Part shown: piece after piece, positions 50,976 to 60,733 of the stretch
Position numbering within the stretch: the first letter of the stretch is position 1
How the letters are laid out: every line of letters starts with the position of its first letter
Source: Intestinibacillus sp. Marseille-P6563
GTDB lineage: Bacteria; Bacillota; Clostridia; Oscillospirales; Butyricicoccaceae
DNA length: 64,000 nt
Reading direction: 5' to 3'
NCBI RefSeq assembly: GCF_900604335.1
Contig: NZ_UWOD01000002.1
Span: 248,001 to 312,000 of the forward strand
Notes under the pieces: model-generated
Told to the model about the DNA's origin: nothing
Databases searched by the model: none
The model's input: the letters and a program-made list of their open reading frames with translations, nothing else
Translations under genes and position numbers: made by a program

Positions 50976-51494
50976 CTATCCCTCTTGCGCGGCAAACTGA
51001 CCTTGTAAAAAGTCTAAAACACGTTCGCGCAAGCAGTTCAGATCGCCGTCGTTGACCAGCACATGGTCGTAGGTATATTGCTCGACCGAATCGTCCGCGC
51101 GGTTGCCGAGCGGCCCGCGGGCGTCCAGGCTGGGACGGCGCACGAGCAGCGTCTGACAGCCTGCCGGCACGGCGCTGCAAAACCGGGCGATCTCCTCCGG
51201 CTCGCGGATGTGCACGAACAGGATTTGTTCGTCGCTCTGCCGAAACTGCTCGACCTGCTGCATACAATACTGGAAGGACAGGTCATTGTATTCGGTGAAC
51301 ACCTCTTTGAGCCGGGCGAGCAGCCGACGGGCTTCGGGCGTTTTGACGCCATCCCAACCGGCAAAGCGCGCGATCTCGACAATGGGGGTGATCGACGAGA
51401 CGTTGCGCACCCGGTAGGCCTGCGCGGCGATCTCACACACGGTGTCCTTGCCCGCGCCGCCGCTGCCGTTGATGACAAAGATCTGCTTTTTCAA
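50976..51494 (-). CDS. P-loop nucleotide kinase-like protein
   Basis: 172 residues starting at TTG, eight bases after GGAGGG; the upstream frame is SDR out of frame. Walker A IFVINGSGGAGKDTVCEIA, a lid-like FTEYNDLSFQYCMQQV, FVHIREPEEIARF and a Leu-rich C-terminal helix. Related to the AAA_33/cytidylate kinase-like P-loop proteins of unknown substrate. Its start overlaps the SDR stop (TTGA), so the two are coupled. Confidence 0.75.
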   Translation of the reverse strand: MKKQIFVINGSGGAGKDTVCEIAAQAYRVRNVSSITPIVEIARFAGWDGVKTPEARRLLARLKEVFTEYNDLSFQYCMQQVEQFRQSDEQILFVHIREPEEIARFCSAVPAGCQTLLVRRPSLDARGPLGNRADDSVEQYTYDHVLVNDGDLNCLRERVLDFLQGQFAAQEG

Positions 51495-52216
51495 ATTCGA
51501 AACCCTCCTGTTGCGGCAATGACCTGCCCGGTGACAAACGATGTATCCTCTCCGCACAAGGCGCGAATCAGCCGCGCGACCTCGTCCGGCGTTCCCAGAC
51601 GACCGAGCGCGGTTTCTTCGGCCAGTTCGGCCAAAACTTCGGCGCTGTGCATGGCGTTCATCTCGGTATCGATGACGCCGGGCGCCACGCAGTTGACCCG
51701 AATGCCGCTGAGCCCGAGTTCCTGAGCGAGCGATTTGGTCAGGCCGATCAGCCCGGCCTTGGACGCGGCGTAATGGCTTTCGCACGACGCGCCGGTCACA
51801 CCCCAGACCGAGGACACGGTCACGATGCTGCCCGCCTTGGCGGCCACCATGTCGGGCAGGACCGCCTGGATGGTATAAAAGGCGCTGTCCAGGTTGACGG
51901 CAAACATCTGCCGCCAGTCTTCGTCGGTCAGGTCGCAGAACATCTTCTGCTGCGCGATACCGGCATTGACGACCAGCGCATCGATCGGGCCAAAATGGTC
52001 CCGTATCTGCTGCGCGCACCGGTCGACCTCGGCCCGCACGGCCATATCGCCCTGCAAGGCCAGCACCGGATAGTCGGCCAATTCATTGGTCAAATCTTGC
52101 GCGGCCTGCGCGGATTTCTGGTAGGTAAATGCCACCTGCCAACCGCTCCCGGCAAATTCCCGCACCGCCGCCGCGCCAATGCCGCGCGAACCGCCGGTGA
52201 CCCAAACGGTTTTCAT
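51491..52216 (-). CDS. SDR-family oxidoreductase (FabG/YmfI-like)
   Basis: 241 residues. Classical short-chain dehydrogenase: VTGGSRGIGAAAVREFA, NAGI, VSSVWGVTGASCESHYAASKAG (Ser, Tyr, Lys catalytic set) and ATGGFRI end. FabG-like 3-oxoacyl-ACP reductase or the YmfI type that in Bacillus modifies EF-P with 5-aminopentanol. The substrate cannot be fixed here; the EF-P gene lies in the same window but is 14 kb away. Confidence 0.85.
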   Translation of the reverse strand: MKTVWVTGGSRGIGAAAVREFAGSGWQVAFTYQKSAQAAQDLTNELADYPVLALQGDMAVRAEVDRCAQQIRDHFGPIDALVVNAGIAQQKMFCDLTDEDWRQMFAVNLDSAFYTIQAVLPDMVAAKAGSIVTVSSVWGVTGASCESHYAASKAGLIGLTKSLAQELGLSGIRVNCVAPGVIDTEMNAMHSAEVLAELAEETALGRLGTPDEVARLIRALCGEDTSFVTGQVIAATGGFRI

Positions 52217-52240
52217 CTCCTTCTTCTCTCCTTTGCAATC

Positions 52241-52269
52241 AAAGAAGCCGGCAGGGCCGGCCTCTTTTT
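52241..52269 (-). terminator. terminator after pfkA
   Basis: AAAGAAGCCGGC, AG, GGCCGGCCTCTTTTT flanking sequence forming a strong stem beyond the pfkA stop on the minus strand, before the SDR gene. Confidence 0.8.
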
Positions 52270-52281
52270 GCTGTCAAATTC

Positions 52282-53259
52282 TTAAATGGCAACCGTCTGC
52301 TGTGCTTCAAACAGGCACTGGTTGAGGTCCTTCTTACGGCTCAGGCCCTCTTCAATATCCAAATCGGTGATCTGGTTGTCCTCAAACACGATGACGCGGT
52401 TGCTCTTGCCTTCCATCAGGGCACGCACAGCGGCATAGCCCATGCGGGTAGCCATGACGCGGTCCTGCGAGGACGGCGAACCGCCGCGCTGAATGTGACC
52501 TAAGATGGTCACGCGCGTATCGACGCCCGTGCTTTCGTGGATGCGGTCAGCGACTTCCTGCGCCGAACCATAGCCTTCGGCGACGATGATGATGTGGTGG
52601 TTTCTGCCCTTGATGCGGCCAATGCGCATTTTTTCGATGACATCGGTTTCAAAATCGATCTCCCGCTCAGGCAGCAGGGTCGCGGTCGCGCCCACGGCGC
52701 AGCCAACATTGAGCGCCAGGTGACCGGCATGGCGGCCCATGACCTCAACCACCGAGCAGCGTTCGTGCGACTGCATGGTGTCGCGCAGTTTGTCGATGCA
52801 CTCGATGGCCGTATTGCAGGCCGTATCAAAGCCGATGGTATAATCCGAGCAGCCGATGTCGTTATCGATCGTACCCGGTACGCCGATGCAAGGAACGCCC
52901 TTGCGCGAAAGCGCCTGGGCGCCGCGGAAAGTACCGTCGCCGCCGCAGCAGATCAGGCCGTCAATGCCCAGATACCGGCAGGTATCGGCTGCCTTTTGCA
53001 GTCCTTCTTCGGTGAGCATTTCCAGGCAACGTGCGGTATACAGCATGGTGCCGCCTTTGCGGATGATGCCGTCTACACTGCGGGCTGCCATCTCGATGAT
53101 GTCGCCATTGATCAGGCCGCTGTATCCGCGGCGAATGCCGAGCACCGAAATGTCATTGGCCGATGCCGTACGAACGACCGCACGAATGACTGCGTTCATG
53201 CCCGGTGCGTCACCACCGCTCGTCAGCACGCCGATGCGGCGAATGGTCTTGTTTTCCAT
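52282..53259 (-). CDS. pfkA: ATP-dependent 6-phosphofructokinase
   Basis: 325 residues from the ATG after GGAGGGACAAACC. Phosphorylates fructose 6-phosphate in glycolysis. GVLTSGGDAPGMNAVIRAVV (ATP loop), GIDGLICCGGDGTFRGAQAL, GVPGTIDNDIGCSDYTIGFD (catalytic Asp), and HIQRGGSPSSQDRVMATRM. The glycine in GGDGT is that of ATP- rather than PPi-dependent enzymes. Follows dnaE by about 90 bases on the minus strand. Confidence 0.97.
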   Translation of the reverse strand: MENKTIRRIGVLTSGGDAPGMNAVIRAVVRTASANDISVLGIRRGYSGLINGDIIEMAARSVDGIIRKGGTMLYTARCLEMLTEEGLQKAADTCRYLGIDGLICCGGDGTFRGAQALSRKGVPCIGVPGTIDNDIGCSDYTIGFDTACNTAIECIDKLRDTMQSHERCSVVEVMGRHAGHLALNVGCAVGATATLLPEREIDFETDVIEKMRIGRIKGRNHHIIIVAEGYGSAQEVADRIHESTGVDTRVTILGHIQRGGSPSSQDRVMATRMGYAAVRALMEGKSNRVIVFEDNQITDLDIEEGLSRKKDLNQCLFEAQQTVAI

Positions 53260-53351
53260 GGTTTGTCCCTCCAATTCCTGGGCCCGGTTACCTTATGTCC
53301 GGGAACAATGCGATTTTCAGAAGCAGGGCCCGCCTGCCTCCAAATTATAAT

Positions 53352-56300
53352 TCACTTTATTATAACATTTTTTTCCCCGAGAAGGAACCTCAACTTTTCC
53401 ACCAGTTCACGCTCGGGCTGCACCCACATGCGGCGCGGGGCAAGCAATTTCTTTTTGGTGTCTGCCGCATAAAAGACCACCGGCATGGGGCCGGATGCTG
53501 CGGCCAGCGTTTGTTTGACCTGCTCACACAGGCTGCCTTCCATATCCGGCACTTTGATATACAGCCGCTGCTCGGATTTGGCCGCCGCCTGCCGGTTGGG
53601 CAGGGCCGGACGCGCGGGCTGCCGGCTGCTTTCGAGCACGTCGATCTGTTCTTCGGTCAGCGGATAGGCCGCCGATACAATCACCTTGGGCGCTTCGTCT
53701 TCCCGGGCGTCGATGCGCCCTTCGAGCAGGACCGCGCTGTCCTCTTTCAGATAGGTGCCCGTCTGCTGCAAGGTGCGCGGGAAAACGACCAGTTCAATGG
53801 CTCCCGAAATGTCCTCGACCGTGACATAGGCCATCATCGAGCCATTTTTGGTCGATTTGAGCCGCACGGTGGTGATGACACAAGCCAGGCGGACGTTCAT
53901 GCCGTCGTGATAGGTCGGGTTTTCGGCTTCGCCGCCCAAATCATCGACAATCGCCTTGATGGAGGCCGCACCCGTGCGCTTGGCGAGCGCCTGGTATTCG
54001 TCCATCGGGTGGCCGGACAGGTACAGGCCGGTGATCTCTTTTTCCATGGCCAGCCGTTCACGCTTGTCCAGTTCCGGGATATTGGGCAGCGTCACCTGGT
54101 CGTGGGTGTCCTCCTGGGCATCGCCCATGCCGAACAAATCCAGCTGCCCTTCCAGGTTCTTGCGGCGGCTGTGCATGGTCGCGTCTGCCACCTGCTCATA
54201 GACCGCCAGCAGCTGGCTGCGGCGGGCGCCGGTGGAGTCGAACGCCCCGGCCTTAATCAGACTTTCGAGCGCGCGTTTGTTGAGTTCGTGGTCATACATC
54301 CGCTCGCAGAAGTCGGACAGCGACCGGAACTTGCCGCCCCGGCTGCGCTCGGCCACCAGCTGCTTCATAAAGCTGCGGCCGACATTCTTGATGGCCGCCA
54401 GACCAAAGCGGATGTTCCGGCCGGAAACGGTAAAGCCGTCCTCGGATTCGTTGATGTCGGGCGGCAGCACCTGGATGGCCATCTCCTTGCAGGCGGCAAT
54501 GTATTCCGAAATCTTGCCCGACGAATCGAGCACGCTCGTCAGGAGCGCAGCCATGTATTCGCTCGGATAGTGGCATTTCAGATACGCGGTGCGGAAGGCG
54601 ACGACCGCATAGCAAACCGCATGCGCCTTGTTGAACGCATAGTTGGCAAAGTCCAGAATCTCGTCAAAGATGGCGGCCGCGACCGGTTCGGGCACGCCGC
54701 GTTTGACCGCGCCGTCGATGCCGAGTTCCTCGTTGCCGTTTATAAAATTGACCCGTTCTTTTTCGAGTTCTTTGAATTTCTTTTTGCTCATCGCGCGGCG
54801 GACCATGTCCGCTTTGCCGAGCGAGTACCCGGCCAGGCTCTGGAACACCTGCATAACCTGTTCCTGGTAGACCATGCAGCCATAGGTGACCGACAGGATG
54901 GGTTCGAGCAGCGGATGCCGATACTGCACCTTGCTCGGGTCGTGTTTGCAGGCGATATACCGCGGGATGGACTGCATCGGTCCGGGACGGTAGAGCGCCA
55001 CGACCGCCGTGATGTCTTCGATGGACTGCGGCTTGAGGCCGGTGACGACATTGGTGATGCCCGCCGACTCGAGCTGGAACACGCCCATGGTCGAGCCGCG
55101 GCCCAGCATCTCATAGGTGGCCTTGTCGCTCATGTCCACCTTTTCGATCGAAAAATCGGGCGTATGGCGGCGGATGAGCTTTTCGGCGTCCGCGATGACC
55201 GTCAGGTTGCGCAGGCCGAGAAAGTCCATTTTGAGAAGGCCCAGTTCCTCGAGCGTGACCATGGTGTACTGGGTCACCATCTGTTCATCGTTGCGGGCGA
55301 GCGGGACATAGGTATCCACCGGGTCCTTGGTGATGACCACGCCCGCCGCGTGGGTGGACGCATGGCGGGGCATACCTTCCAGCTTGCGGGCGGTATCGAT
55401 GAGGTCCTTGACCTGCGGGTTGTCCTCGTACATCTTTTGCAGCTCGGGATTGACCTTGAGCGCCTTGTCGATGGTGATATGCAGCTCGTTGGGCACCTGT
55501 TTGGCGACCGCGTCCACCTCGTTATAGGGGATACTGAGCGCGCGGCCGACATCGCGGATGGCGCCGCGGGCGGCCATGGTGCCAAAGGTCACAATCTGCG
55601 CGACGCGGTCCTTGCCGTATTTTTGGGTGACGTATTCGATGACCTCCGGACGGCGGACATAGCAGAAATCCACGTCAATATCGGGCATGGATACACGCTC
55701 GGGGTTCAGGAAGCGTTCGAAATACAGCGAATACTGGATGGGGTCCAGGTCGGTGATGCCCAGGCAATAGGACACGATCGACCCGGCCGCCGAGCCACGT
55801 CCCGGCCCGACCGGGATGCCCTGGCTCTTGGCGTAGCCGATGAAGTCGGACACGATCAGGAAATAATCCACAAAGCCCATCTTCGTAATCATGTCCAGTT
55901 CGTATTGCAGGCGCGCGCGGACCGTGCCGTCGTCGGCGGGATAGCGCACGGCAAAGCCTTCGTCGCACTTCTTTTGCAGATATTCGCGGGCCGTGTAGCC
56001 ATCCGGCACATCGAATGCGGGCAGGTGATATTTGCCGAATTCAAACTCCACCTGGCACCGCTCGGCGATCTTGACCGTGTTTTCCAGCGCTTCCAGGTGA
56101 TTGGGGAACAGGCGCTCCATCTCTTCCCGGCTCTTGATATAAAATTCCTCGGTTTCGAATTTCATGCGCGTGGGGTCGTCCACCGTCTTGCCCATCTGGA
56201 TGGCCATGAGGACGTCCTGGATCTTGGCGTCCTCGCGCGTTAAATAGTGCGCGTCGTTGGTGGCGACCAACGGAATGCCGGTTTCTTCCGACATATGATA

Positions 56301-56870
56301 GAGCGCGCGGTTGACATCCCGCTGGGCGGCGATGCCGTGGTCCTGTACTTCAAGGAAATAATTGCCCTCCCCGAAGATCGACTGAAATTCCAGCGCAGTT
56401 TCCTTGGCGCCGTCATAGTCGCCGTTCATGAGTTTATTGGGGATTTCGCCCGCCAGACAGGCCGACAGGCAAATGAGCCCCTTATGGTGCTTGCGCAGCA
56501 GTTCCATATCGACGCGCGGCTTGATATAGAACCCTTCGGCAAACGACAGGCTGACCATATGGATAAGGTTGCGATATCCTTCCATATTTTCGCACAACAA
56601 AATGAGGTGCCGGTGCCATTCCCCACCCACATAGTTTTTATCAAACCGGGATTTGGGCGCCACATACACCTCACAACCGATGACCGGATGGATGCCCCGC
56701 GCCTTGGCGGCGCGGTAGAAATCAATGGCGCCGTACATGACGCCATGGTCGGTCAGGGCAACGGCCGGCTGGCCGAGCGCTGCCACCCGGTCCATCAGTT
56801 CCTCGATGCGGCAGGCGCCATCCAGCAAGCTGTATTCACTATGCACATGCAAATGGGCAAATTGTTCCAT
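53352..56870 (-). CDS. dnaE: DNA polymerase III alpha subunit DnaE
   Basis: 1172 residues, full length. The replicative polymerase of the DnaE type. PHP domain (FAHLHVHSEYSLLDGACRIE, VALTDHGVMYGAIDFY), palm with GPGRGSAAGSIVSYCLG and MPDIDVDFC (catalytic Asp pair), fingers (ALYRPGPMQSIPRYI) and an OB domain near the C-terminus (MAYVTVEDISGAIELVVFPR). Its start is at the stop of whiA (57 kb), so the two are coupled. Bacillus-like hosts also have PolC, not in this window. Confidence 0.98.
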   Translation of the reverse strand: MEQFAHLHVHSEYSLLDGACRIEELMDRVAALGQPAVALTDHGVMYGAIDFYRAAKARGIHPVIGCEVYVAPKSRFDKNYVGGEWHRHLILLCENMEGYRNLIHMVSLSFAEGFYIKPRVDMELLRKHHKGLICLSACLAGEIPNKLMNGDYDGAKETALEFQSIFGEGNYFLEVQDHGIAAQRDVNRALYHMSEETGIPLVATNDAHYLTREDAKIQDVLMAIQMGKTVDDPTRMKFETEEFYIKSREEMERLFPNHLEALENTVKIAERCQVEFEFGKYHLPAFDVPDGYTAREYLQKKCDEGFAVRYPADDGTVRARLQYELDMITKMGFVDYFLIVSDFIGYAKSQGIPVGPGRGSAAGSIVSYCLGITDLDPIQYSLYFERFLNPERVSMPDIDVDFCYVRRPEVIEYVTQKYGKDRVAQIVTFGTMAARGAIRDVGRALSIPYNEVDAVAKQVPNELHITIDKALKVNPELQKMYEDNPQVKDLIDTARKLEGMPRHASTHAAGVVITKDPVDTYVPLARNDEQMVTQYTMVTLEELGLLKMDFLGLRNLTVIADAEKLIRRHTPDFSIEKVDMSDKATYEMLGRGSTMGVFQLESAGITNVVTGLKPQSIEDITAVVALYRPGPMQSIPRYIACKHDPSKVQYRHPLLEPILSVTYGCMVYQEQVMQVFQSLAGYSLGKADMVRRAMSKKKFKELEKERVNFINGNEELGIDGAVKRGVPEPVAAAIFDEILDFANYAFNKAHAVCYAVVAFRTAYLKCHYPSEYMAALLTSVLDSSGKISEYIAACKEMAIQVLPPDINESEDGFTVSGRNIRFGLAAIKNVGRSFMKQLVAERSRGGKFRSLSDFCERMYDHELNKRALESLIKAGAFDSTGARRSQLLAVYEQVADATMHSRRKNLEGQLDLFGMGDAQEDTHDQVTLPNIPELDKRERLAMEKEITGLYLSGHPMDEYQALAKRTGAASIKAIVDDLGGEAENPTYHDGMNVRLACVITTVRLKSTKNGSMMAYVTVEDISGAIELVVFPRTLQQTGTYLKEDSAVLLEGRIDAREDEAPKVIVSAAYPLTEEQIDVLESSRQPARPALPNRQAAAKSEQRLYIKVPDMEGSLCEQVKQTLAAASGPMPVVFYAADTKKKLLAPRRMWVQPERELVEKLRFLLGEKNVIIK

Positions 56871-57784
56871 TATGTCTCCTCCCCTGCCCGCTCGATGAGG
56901 GTCTCTGATATCTGCATGATGCGCCGCAGGCGGTGGCTCAGGCCGGGCTTGGAGATCGGCGGGTCAAACATGGCCGCCAGTTCGGCCAGACTGGCCGCCG
57001 GATTGGCCACGCGCAAATCGACCGTTTCGCGCAGGTTCTCCGGATAAATCTCAATGCCGCCCAGGGTGAGCGCCCGCTCGATGGCGGCGATCTGCCGCGC
57101 CGACGCATCGGTGGTTTTCATCAGGTTGGAGGTTTCGCAGTTGACCTGCCGGTTGATGTTGTTGCGCAGATTCTTTTCGATCTTGGCTTCCATGATGGTC
57201 ATGGCCGCGCGCGATGCGCCGATGCGCGTGAGCAGGTCCTCGATGCCCGCCGTGTCCTTGAGGTAAATCAAATACGCCGTGCGCCGCGCGGTCAGCTTGG
57301 GCTGAATCCCCAAATCGAGCATCAGGCTCATGACTTCCCGGCACAGCGTCTGATGGCTGCATTTAATTTCCAGATGGCTTTTTTTATCGGGACCTGCCAC
57401 CGACCCGCTCATCAGGAAGATGCCCCGCAGGAACGCGGCCGCACAGCAGTCATTTTCCACCATATTCCGGTTCAAATGATAGGTGATGTGGCTTTTAAAA
57501 TCATACCCCAAGCTGGTCATAATCATGCGCAGCGCCTTTTCGTCGGTGATGCGCAGCACCCGGCGGCGGCCCACCGTTTCAGCCTTCACCTGCACGCCGA
57601 ACACCTTGTCCAGCAGCCGGGCCGCACGCCGCGCAAAGGCGGGCAGCTCGGTGGTGATGCGGATTTCCCGATGGGAAAACACGGCCGCATACAGCAGCAC
57701 CCCATAGATCTCGGCCAGCTGGCAGCAGGCGCGTCCCAAGGGTGCGCGGCATAATTCGGTTTTGGTCTTGCTTGAAAAAGACAT
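56870..57784 (-). CDS. whiA: DNA-binding protein WhiA
   Basis: 304 residues. WhiA/YvcL-type regulator with an N-terminal LAGLIDADG-like pair (AAAFLRGIFLMSGSVAGPDKK, HLEIKCSHQTLCREVMS) and a C-terminal helix-turn-helix (AELAAMFDPPISKPGLSHRLR). It is linked to cell division and chromosome segregation in other Gram-positives. Lies between rapZ and dnaE, the classic Firmicutes order. Confidence 0.95.
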   Translation of the reverse strand: MSFSSKTKTELCRAPLGRACCQLAEIYGVLLYAAVFSHREIRITTELPAFARRAARLLDKVFGVQVKAETVGRRRVLRITDEKALRMIMTSLGYDFKSHITYHLNRNMVENDCCAAAFLRGIFLMSGSVAGPDKKSHLEIKCSHQTLCREVMSLMLDLGIQPKLTARRTAYLIYLKDTAGIEDLLTRIGASRAAMTIMEAKIEKNLRNNINRQVNCETSNLMKTTDASARQIAAIERALTLGGIEIYPENLRETVDLRVANPAASLAELAAMFDPPISKPGLSHRLRRIMQISETLIERAGEET

Positions 57785-57796
57785 GATGCGTTTCCT

Positions 57797-58657
57797 TTAT
57801 CCTCGCTGATAATCGCGGTGTACCGCGCTGGCGTTGCCGCCATGCGTGTTGATGTGCTCGGTCAGGGCTTCGGCAATGGCCACCGAACGGTGCTTGCCGC
57901 CCGTGCAGCCGACGCAGATGACCAGCGACGATTTGCCTTCCTTGGCATACCGCGGCAGCAAAAAGTCGATCAGGCCGCTCAGATGCCCCATCAGTTCGTC
58001 GGCGACACCGTCCTGGAACACATAGTCGCGGATGCACTTTTCGGTGCCATTGTGTTCGCGCAGGCTGATTTCATAGTACGGATTGGGCAGAAAACGCACG
58101 TCAAAGACCAGATCGGCCTCGGTCGGGATGCCATACTTAAACCCAAACGACTGGACGGTCACTTGCAGCAGGCTGCCCGGGTCGCTTTCGGTAAAAATCT
58201 GGATGAGATGCTCGCGCAGCGCGGCCACCGACAGATGGGTGGTATCCACCACATAATCGGCACGGCTGCGGACATTTTCCAGCATCTTGCGTTCTTCCTC
58301 AATGGCCTCGCGCATGCCCACGCCTTTTTTCATCAGCGGATGCTTGCGGCGGGTCTCCTTGAAGCGGTGAATCAGCGTCTCGGTATCGGTATCCAAAAAC
58401 AGGATACTGTAATCACAGCCCATATCCCGGATGCTGTCGAGCGAACCGAACAGCTGCTCAAAATCCCCGCCGGCGCGCACGTCGGTCACCAAAGCGACCC
58501 GCTCATAGCGCTCAGCGGCCGCAAAGCAGACCTCGGCAAACTGCGGGATGAGCGCAATGGGCAAATTATCCACGCAATAAAACCCCAGGTCCTCCAGCGT
58601 GGCCACGGTACGGCTCTTGCCCGCGCCCGACATACCGGAAACAATCAAAAAATGCAC
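57797..58657 (-). CDS. rapZ: RNase adapter RapZ (YvcJ)
   Basis: 286 residues from a GTG after GGGAGGTAGAACC. P-loop VSGMSGAGKSRTVATLEDLG, then YCVDNLPIALIPQFAEV, and the C-terminal block CTGGKHRSVAIAEAL. NTP-binding protein that binds RNA or regulates nucleotide/sugar metabolism; in E. coli it targets glmZ, in Firmicutes its role is less clear. Fits the murB-rapZ-whiA order. Confidence 0.95.
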   Translation of the reverse strand: MHFLIVSGMSGAGKSRTVATLEDLGFYCVDNLPIALIPQFAEVCFAAAERYERVALVTDVRAGGDFEQLFGSLDSIRDMGCDYSILFLDTDTETLIHRFKETRRKHPLMKKGVGMREAIEEERKMLENVRSRADYVVDTTHLSVAALREHLIQIFTESDPGSLLQVTVQSFGFKYGIPTEADLVFDVRFLPNPYYEISLREHNGTEKCIRDYVFQDGVADELMGHLSGLIDFLLPRYAKEGKSSLVICVGCTGGKHRSVAIAEALTEHINTHGGNASAVHRDYQRG

Positions 58658-58670
58658 GGTTCTACCTCCC

Positions 58671-59582
58671 TTACGATCCGATCCGGCGCACCTCGCACTC
58701 GAGCCGCACGCCGAATTTCTCATAGACTGTCTGTTGGATGTGTGCGATCAGACCCGCGACATCCGCGCAGGTCGCATTTCCCTGGTTGATGACAAAGCCC
58801 GCATGCTTTTCGGACACCTGTGCGCCGCCCACCGACGCGCCTTTGAGGCCCGCGTCCTCAATGAGCCGTCCGGCAAAGTATCCTTCCGGCCGTTTGAACG
58901 TGCTGCCCGCGCTCGGATAATTGAGCGGCTGCTTTTCCCGGCGACGGCGGGCAAAATCGTCCATCTTGGCGCGAATCTGCGCCGGATCGCCCGGCTGCAA
59001 GGCAAATTCGGCCTCCATTACCACCCAATCGGGGTGCTCTTTATAGGCGCTCATGCGGTATCCGAACCGGTGCTCCTCGCCGCGCAGCACCCGGCTGGCG
59101 CCTGTTTCGTCCAAATAGACCGACTGGGTGACCAGATCGGCCAGCTGTCCATCGTAAGCGCCGGCATTCATAAACACGCCGCCGCCCACGGTGCCCGGAA
59201 TCCCGGCGGCAAATTCGGCGCCGGTCAGACCGGCATGCAGCGCGGCCTGCGCGACCTGAGCCAGGGTGGCCCCGGCTTCGGCCCGGATGTGGTTGCCTTC
59301 GACCCGCACGCCGTTGATGCCGCAGGTGCACAGCACAATGCCTTCGACCCCGGCGTCGCTGACGAGCAGGTTGGAGCCGCGTCCCACGACGGTCAGCGGC
59401 GCGCCCGTGGCGCGTGCGGCGGTGAACACTGTCAAAAACGCGCCCAGACTGCGCGGCTGCACAAAAATCTCGGCTGGGCCTCCAATTTGAAAAGTTGTAT
59501 GCTTTTTCATCGGTTCGCCTTCGATCAGGCCGATTTCCGCGCGGACCGGTGTGATTTTTTCATAAAACGTACGATAATCCAT
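58671..59582 (-). CDS. murB: UDP-N-acetylenolpyruvoylglucosamine reductase
   Basis: 303 residues, type I or IIb length. FAD enzyme that makes UDP-MurNAc. FQIGGPAEIFVQPRS, VGRGSNLLVSDAGVEGIVL and IPGTVGGGVFMNAGAYDGQ bind FAD; the catalytic Ser lies in YPSAGSTFKRP and Glu near the end (ECEVRRIGS). First gene of the murB-rapZ-whiA-dnaE unit on the minus strand. Confidence 0.97.
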   Translation of the reverse strand: MDYRTFYEKITPVRAEIGLIEGEPMKKHTTFQIGGPAEIFVQPRSLGAFLTVFTAARATGAPLTVVGRGSNLLVSDAGVEGIVLCTCGINGVRVEGNHIRAEAGATLAQVAQAALHAGLTGAEFAAGIPGTVGGGVFMNAGAYDGQLADLVTQSVYLDETGASRVLRGEEHRFGYRMSAYKEHPDWVVMEAEFALQPGDPAQIRAKMDDFARRRREKQPLNYPSAGSTFKRPEGYFAGRLIEDAGLKGASVGGAQVSEKHAGFVINQGNATCADVAGLIAHIQQTVYEKFGVRLECEVRRIGS

Positions 59583-59667
59583 GTTGTAGTTCCTCCATCA
59601 AACAACTCTATCGCATGTTATAGTATACCATATCTCGGCGCATCCGTACACCATTTTCAAAAATATG

Positions 59668-59699
59668 AAAAAGCCATCCCGCCCGGCAGGATGGCTTTT
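59668..59699 (-). terminator. terminator after gpsA
   Basis: AAAAGCCATCC, 9-base loop, GGATGGCTTTT. Twelve bases beyond the gpsA stop on the minus strand. Confidence 0.92.
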
Positions 59700-59711
59700 G
59701 TCCACTGGCTG

Positions 59712-60722
59712 TCAGCTCAGCCAGACTTCTTCACTTTCGTGCGTTTTGGCGCGGCGCATCAGTGCGGTAATGCCTTCCCGCACATCGCCGCCCTCGTACA
59801 GCACATGGTACATCGCTTCCACGATCGGCATATTGACGCCCATCTTTTTGGCCAGCATATATCCGGCTTCGGTCGCGTAATACCCTTCGACCACGGCGCC
59901 GACTTCTTCCATGGCTTCCTTAGCCGTTTTGCCCTGGCCGATGAGGATGCCCGCGCGGCGGTTGCGCGAGTGCATCGAGCAGCAGGTGACGATCAGGTCG
60001 CCCACGCCGGACAGCCCGGCAAAGGTATCCTGCCGCGCGCCCAGGGTCACGCCCAGGCGGGCGATCTCGGTCAGGCCGCGGGTCATAAACGCAGCCTTGG
60101 AGTTATCTCCGAGCCCCAAACCATCCGAAATACCGGCGCCCAAGGCGATGATGTTCTTAAACGCACCGCCGAGTTCTGCCCCGACGATGTCGGGCGAGGT
60201 GTACACGCGGAATACATCGCTCATGAACACATCCTGGGTCAGTTCGGCTGCCTGCCGGCTGGCCGAGGCGGCCACAATGGCGGTCGGCACGCCGCGCGAA
60301 ACTTCCTCGGCATGGGTCGGGCCGGTGAGTGCGACGACCGGATTCTTGCCATGCAGCGCCCGGTCGATGGTCTCGGAAAAACGGCAATAGCCATGCTTGG
60401 CGTCCAGGCCCTTGCCTACATTGACCACCGGGATGCCTTCGGGCAGCACGGCGGCCAGGCTTTCGGCCGTGGATGCCACCGCAAAGCTCGGTACTGCCAT
60501 GATGACCATTTCTGCATCTTGCACACCCGTCATCTCGTTGGTGATCTCGATTTCTTCTGGGATCTTCACACCGGGCAGCAACTTCTCATTGGCGCGCTCA
60601 CGCTGCAAACGCTCGCACTCTTCCTTAAAGAAGGTCCACATGGTGACCTTGTGCCCATTGTTGTGCAGCAAAATCGCCAGGGCTGAACCCCAGCCGCCGC
60701 TGCCAAGAACAAAGATTTTCAT
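59712..60722 (-). CDS. gpsA: glycerol-3-phosphate dehydrogenase [NAD(P)+]
   Basis: 336 residues. FVLGSGGWGSALAILLHNNGHKV binds NAD(P); the C-terminal domain includes GAELGGAFKNIIALGAGISDGLG with the catalytic Lys, GDNSKAAFMTRGLTEIARLG and GVGDLIVTCCSMHSRNRRAG. Makes sn-glycerol 3-phosphate for phospholipids and is next to plsY, which uses the product. Confidence 0.97.
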   Translation of the reverse strand: MKIFVLGSGGWGSALAILLHNNGHKVTMWTFFKEECERLQRERANEKLLPGVKIPEEIEITNEMTGVQDAEMVIMAVPSFAVASTAESLAAVLPEGIPVVNVGKGLDAKHGYCRFSETIDRALHGKNPVVALTGPTHAEEVSRGVPTAIVAASASRQAAELTQDVFMSDVFRVYTSPDIVGAELGGAFKNIIALGAGISDGLGLGDNSKAAFMTRGLTEIARLGVTLGARQDTFAGLSGVGDLIVTCCSMHSRNRRAGILIGQGKTAKEAMEEVGAVVEGYYATEAGYMLAKKMGVNMPIVEAMYHVLYEGGDVREGITALMRRAKTHESEEVWLS

Positions 60723-60733
60723 GATTTATACCC

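Noticed and set aside
53205-56243. Plus-strand open frame of 1012 codons
   Set aside because: It is antisense to dnaE, has no domain, no ribosome site and a composition expected from the reverse of GC-rich codons.
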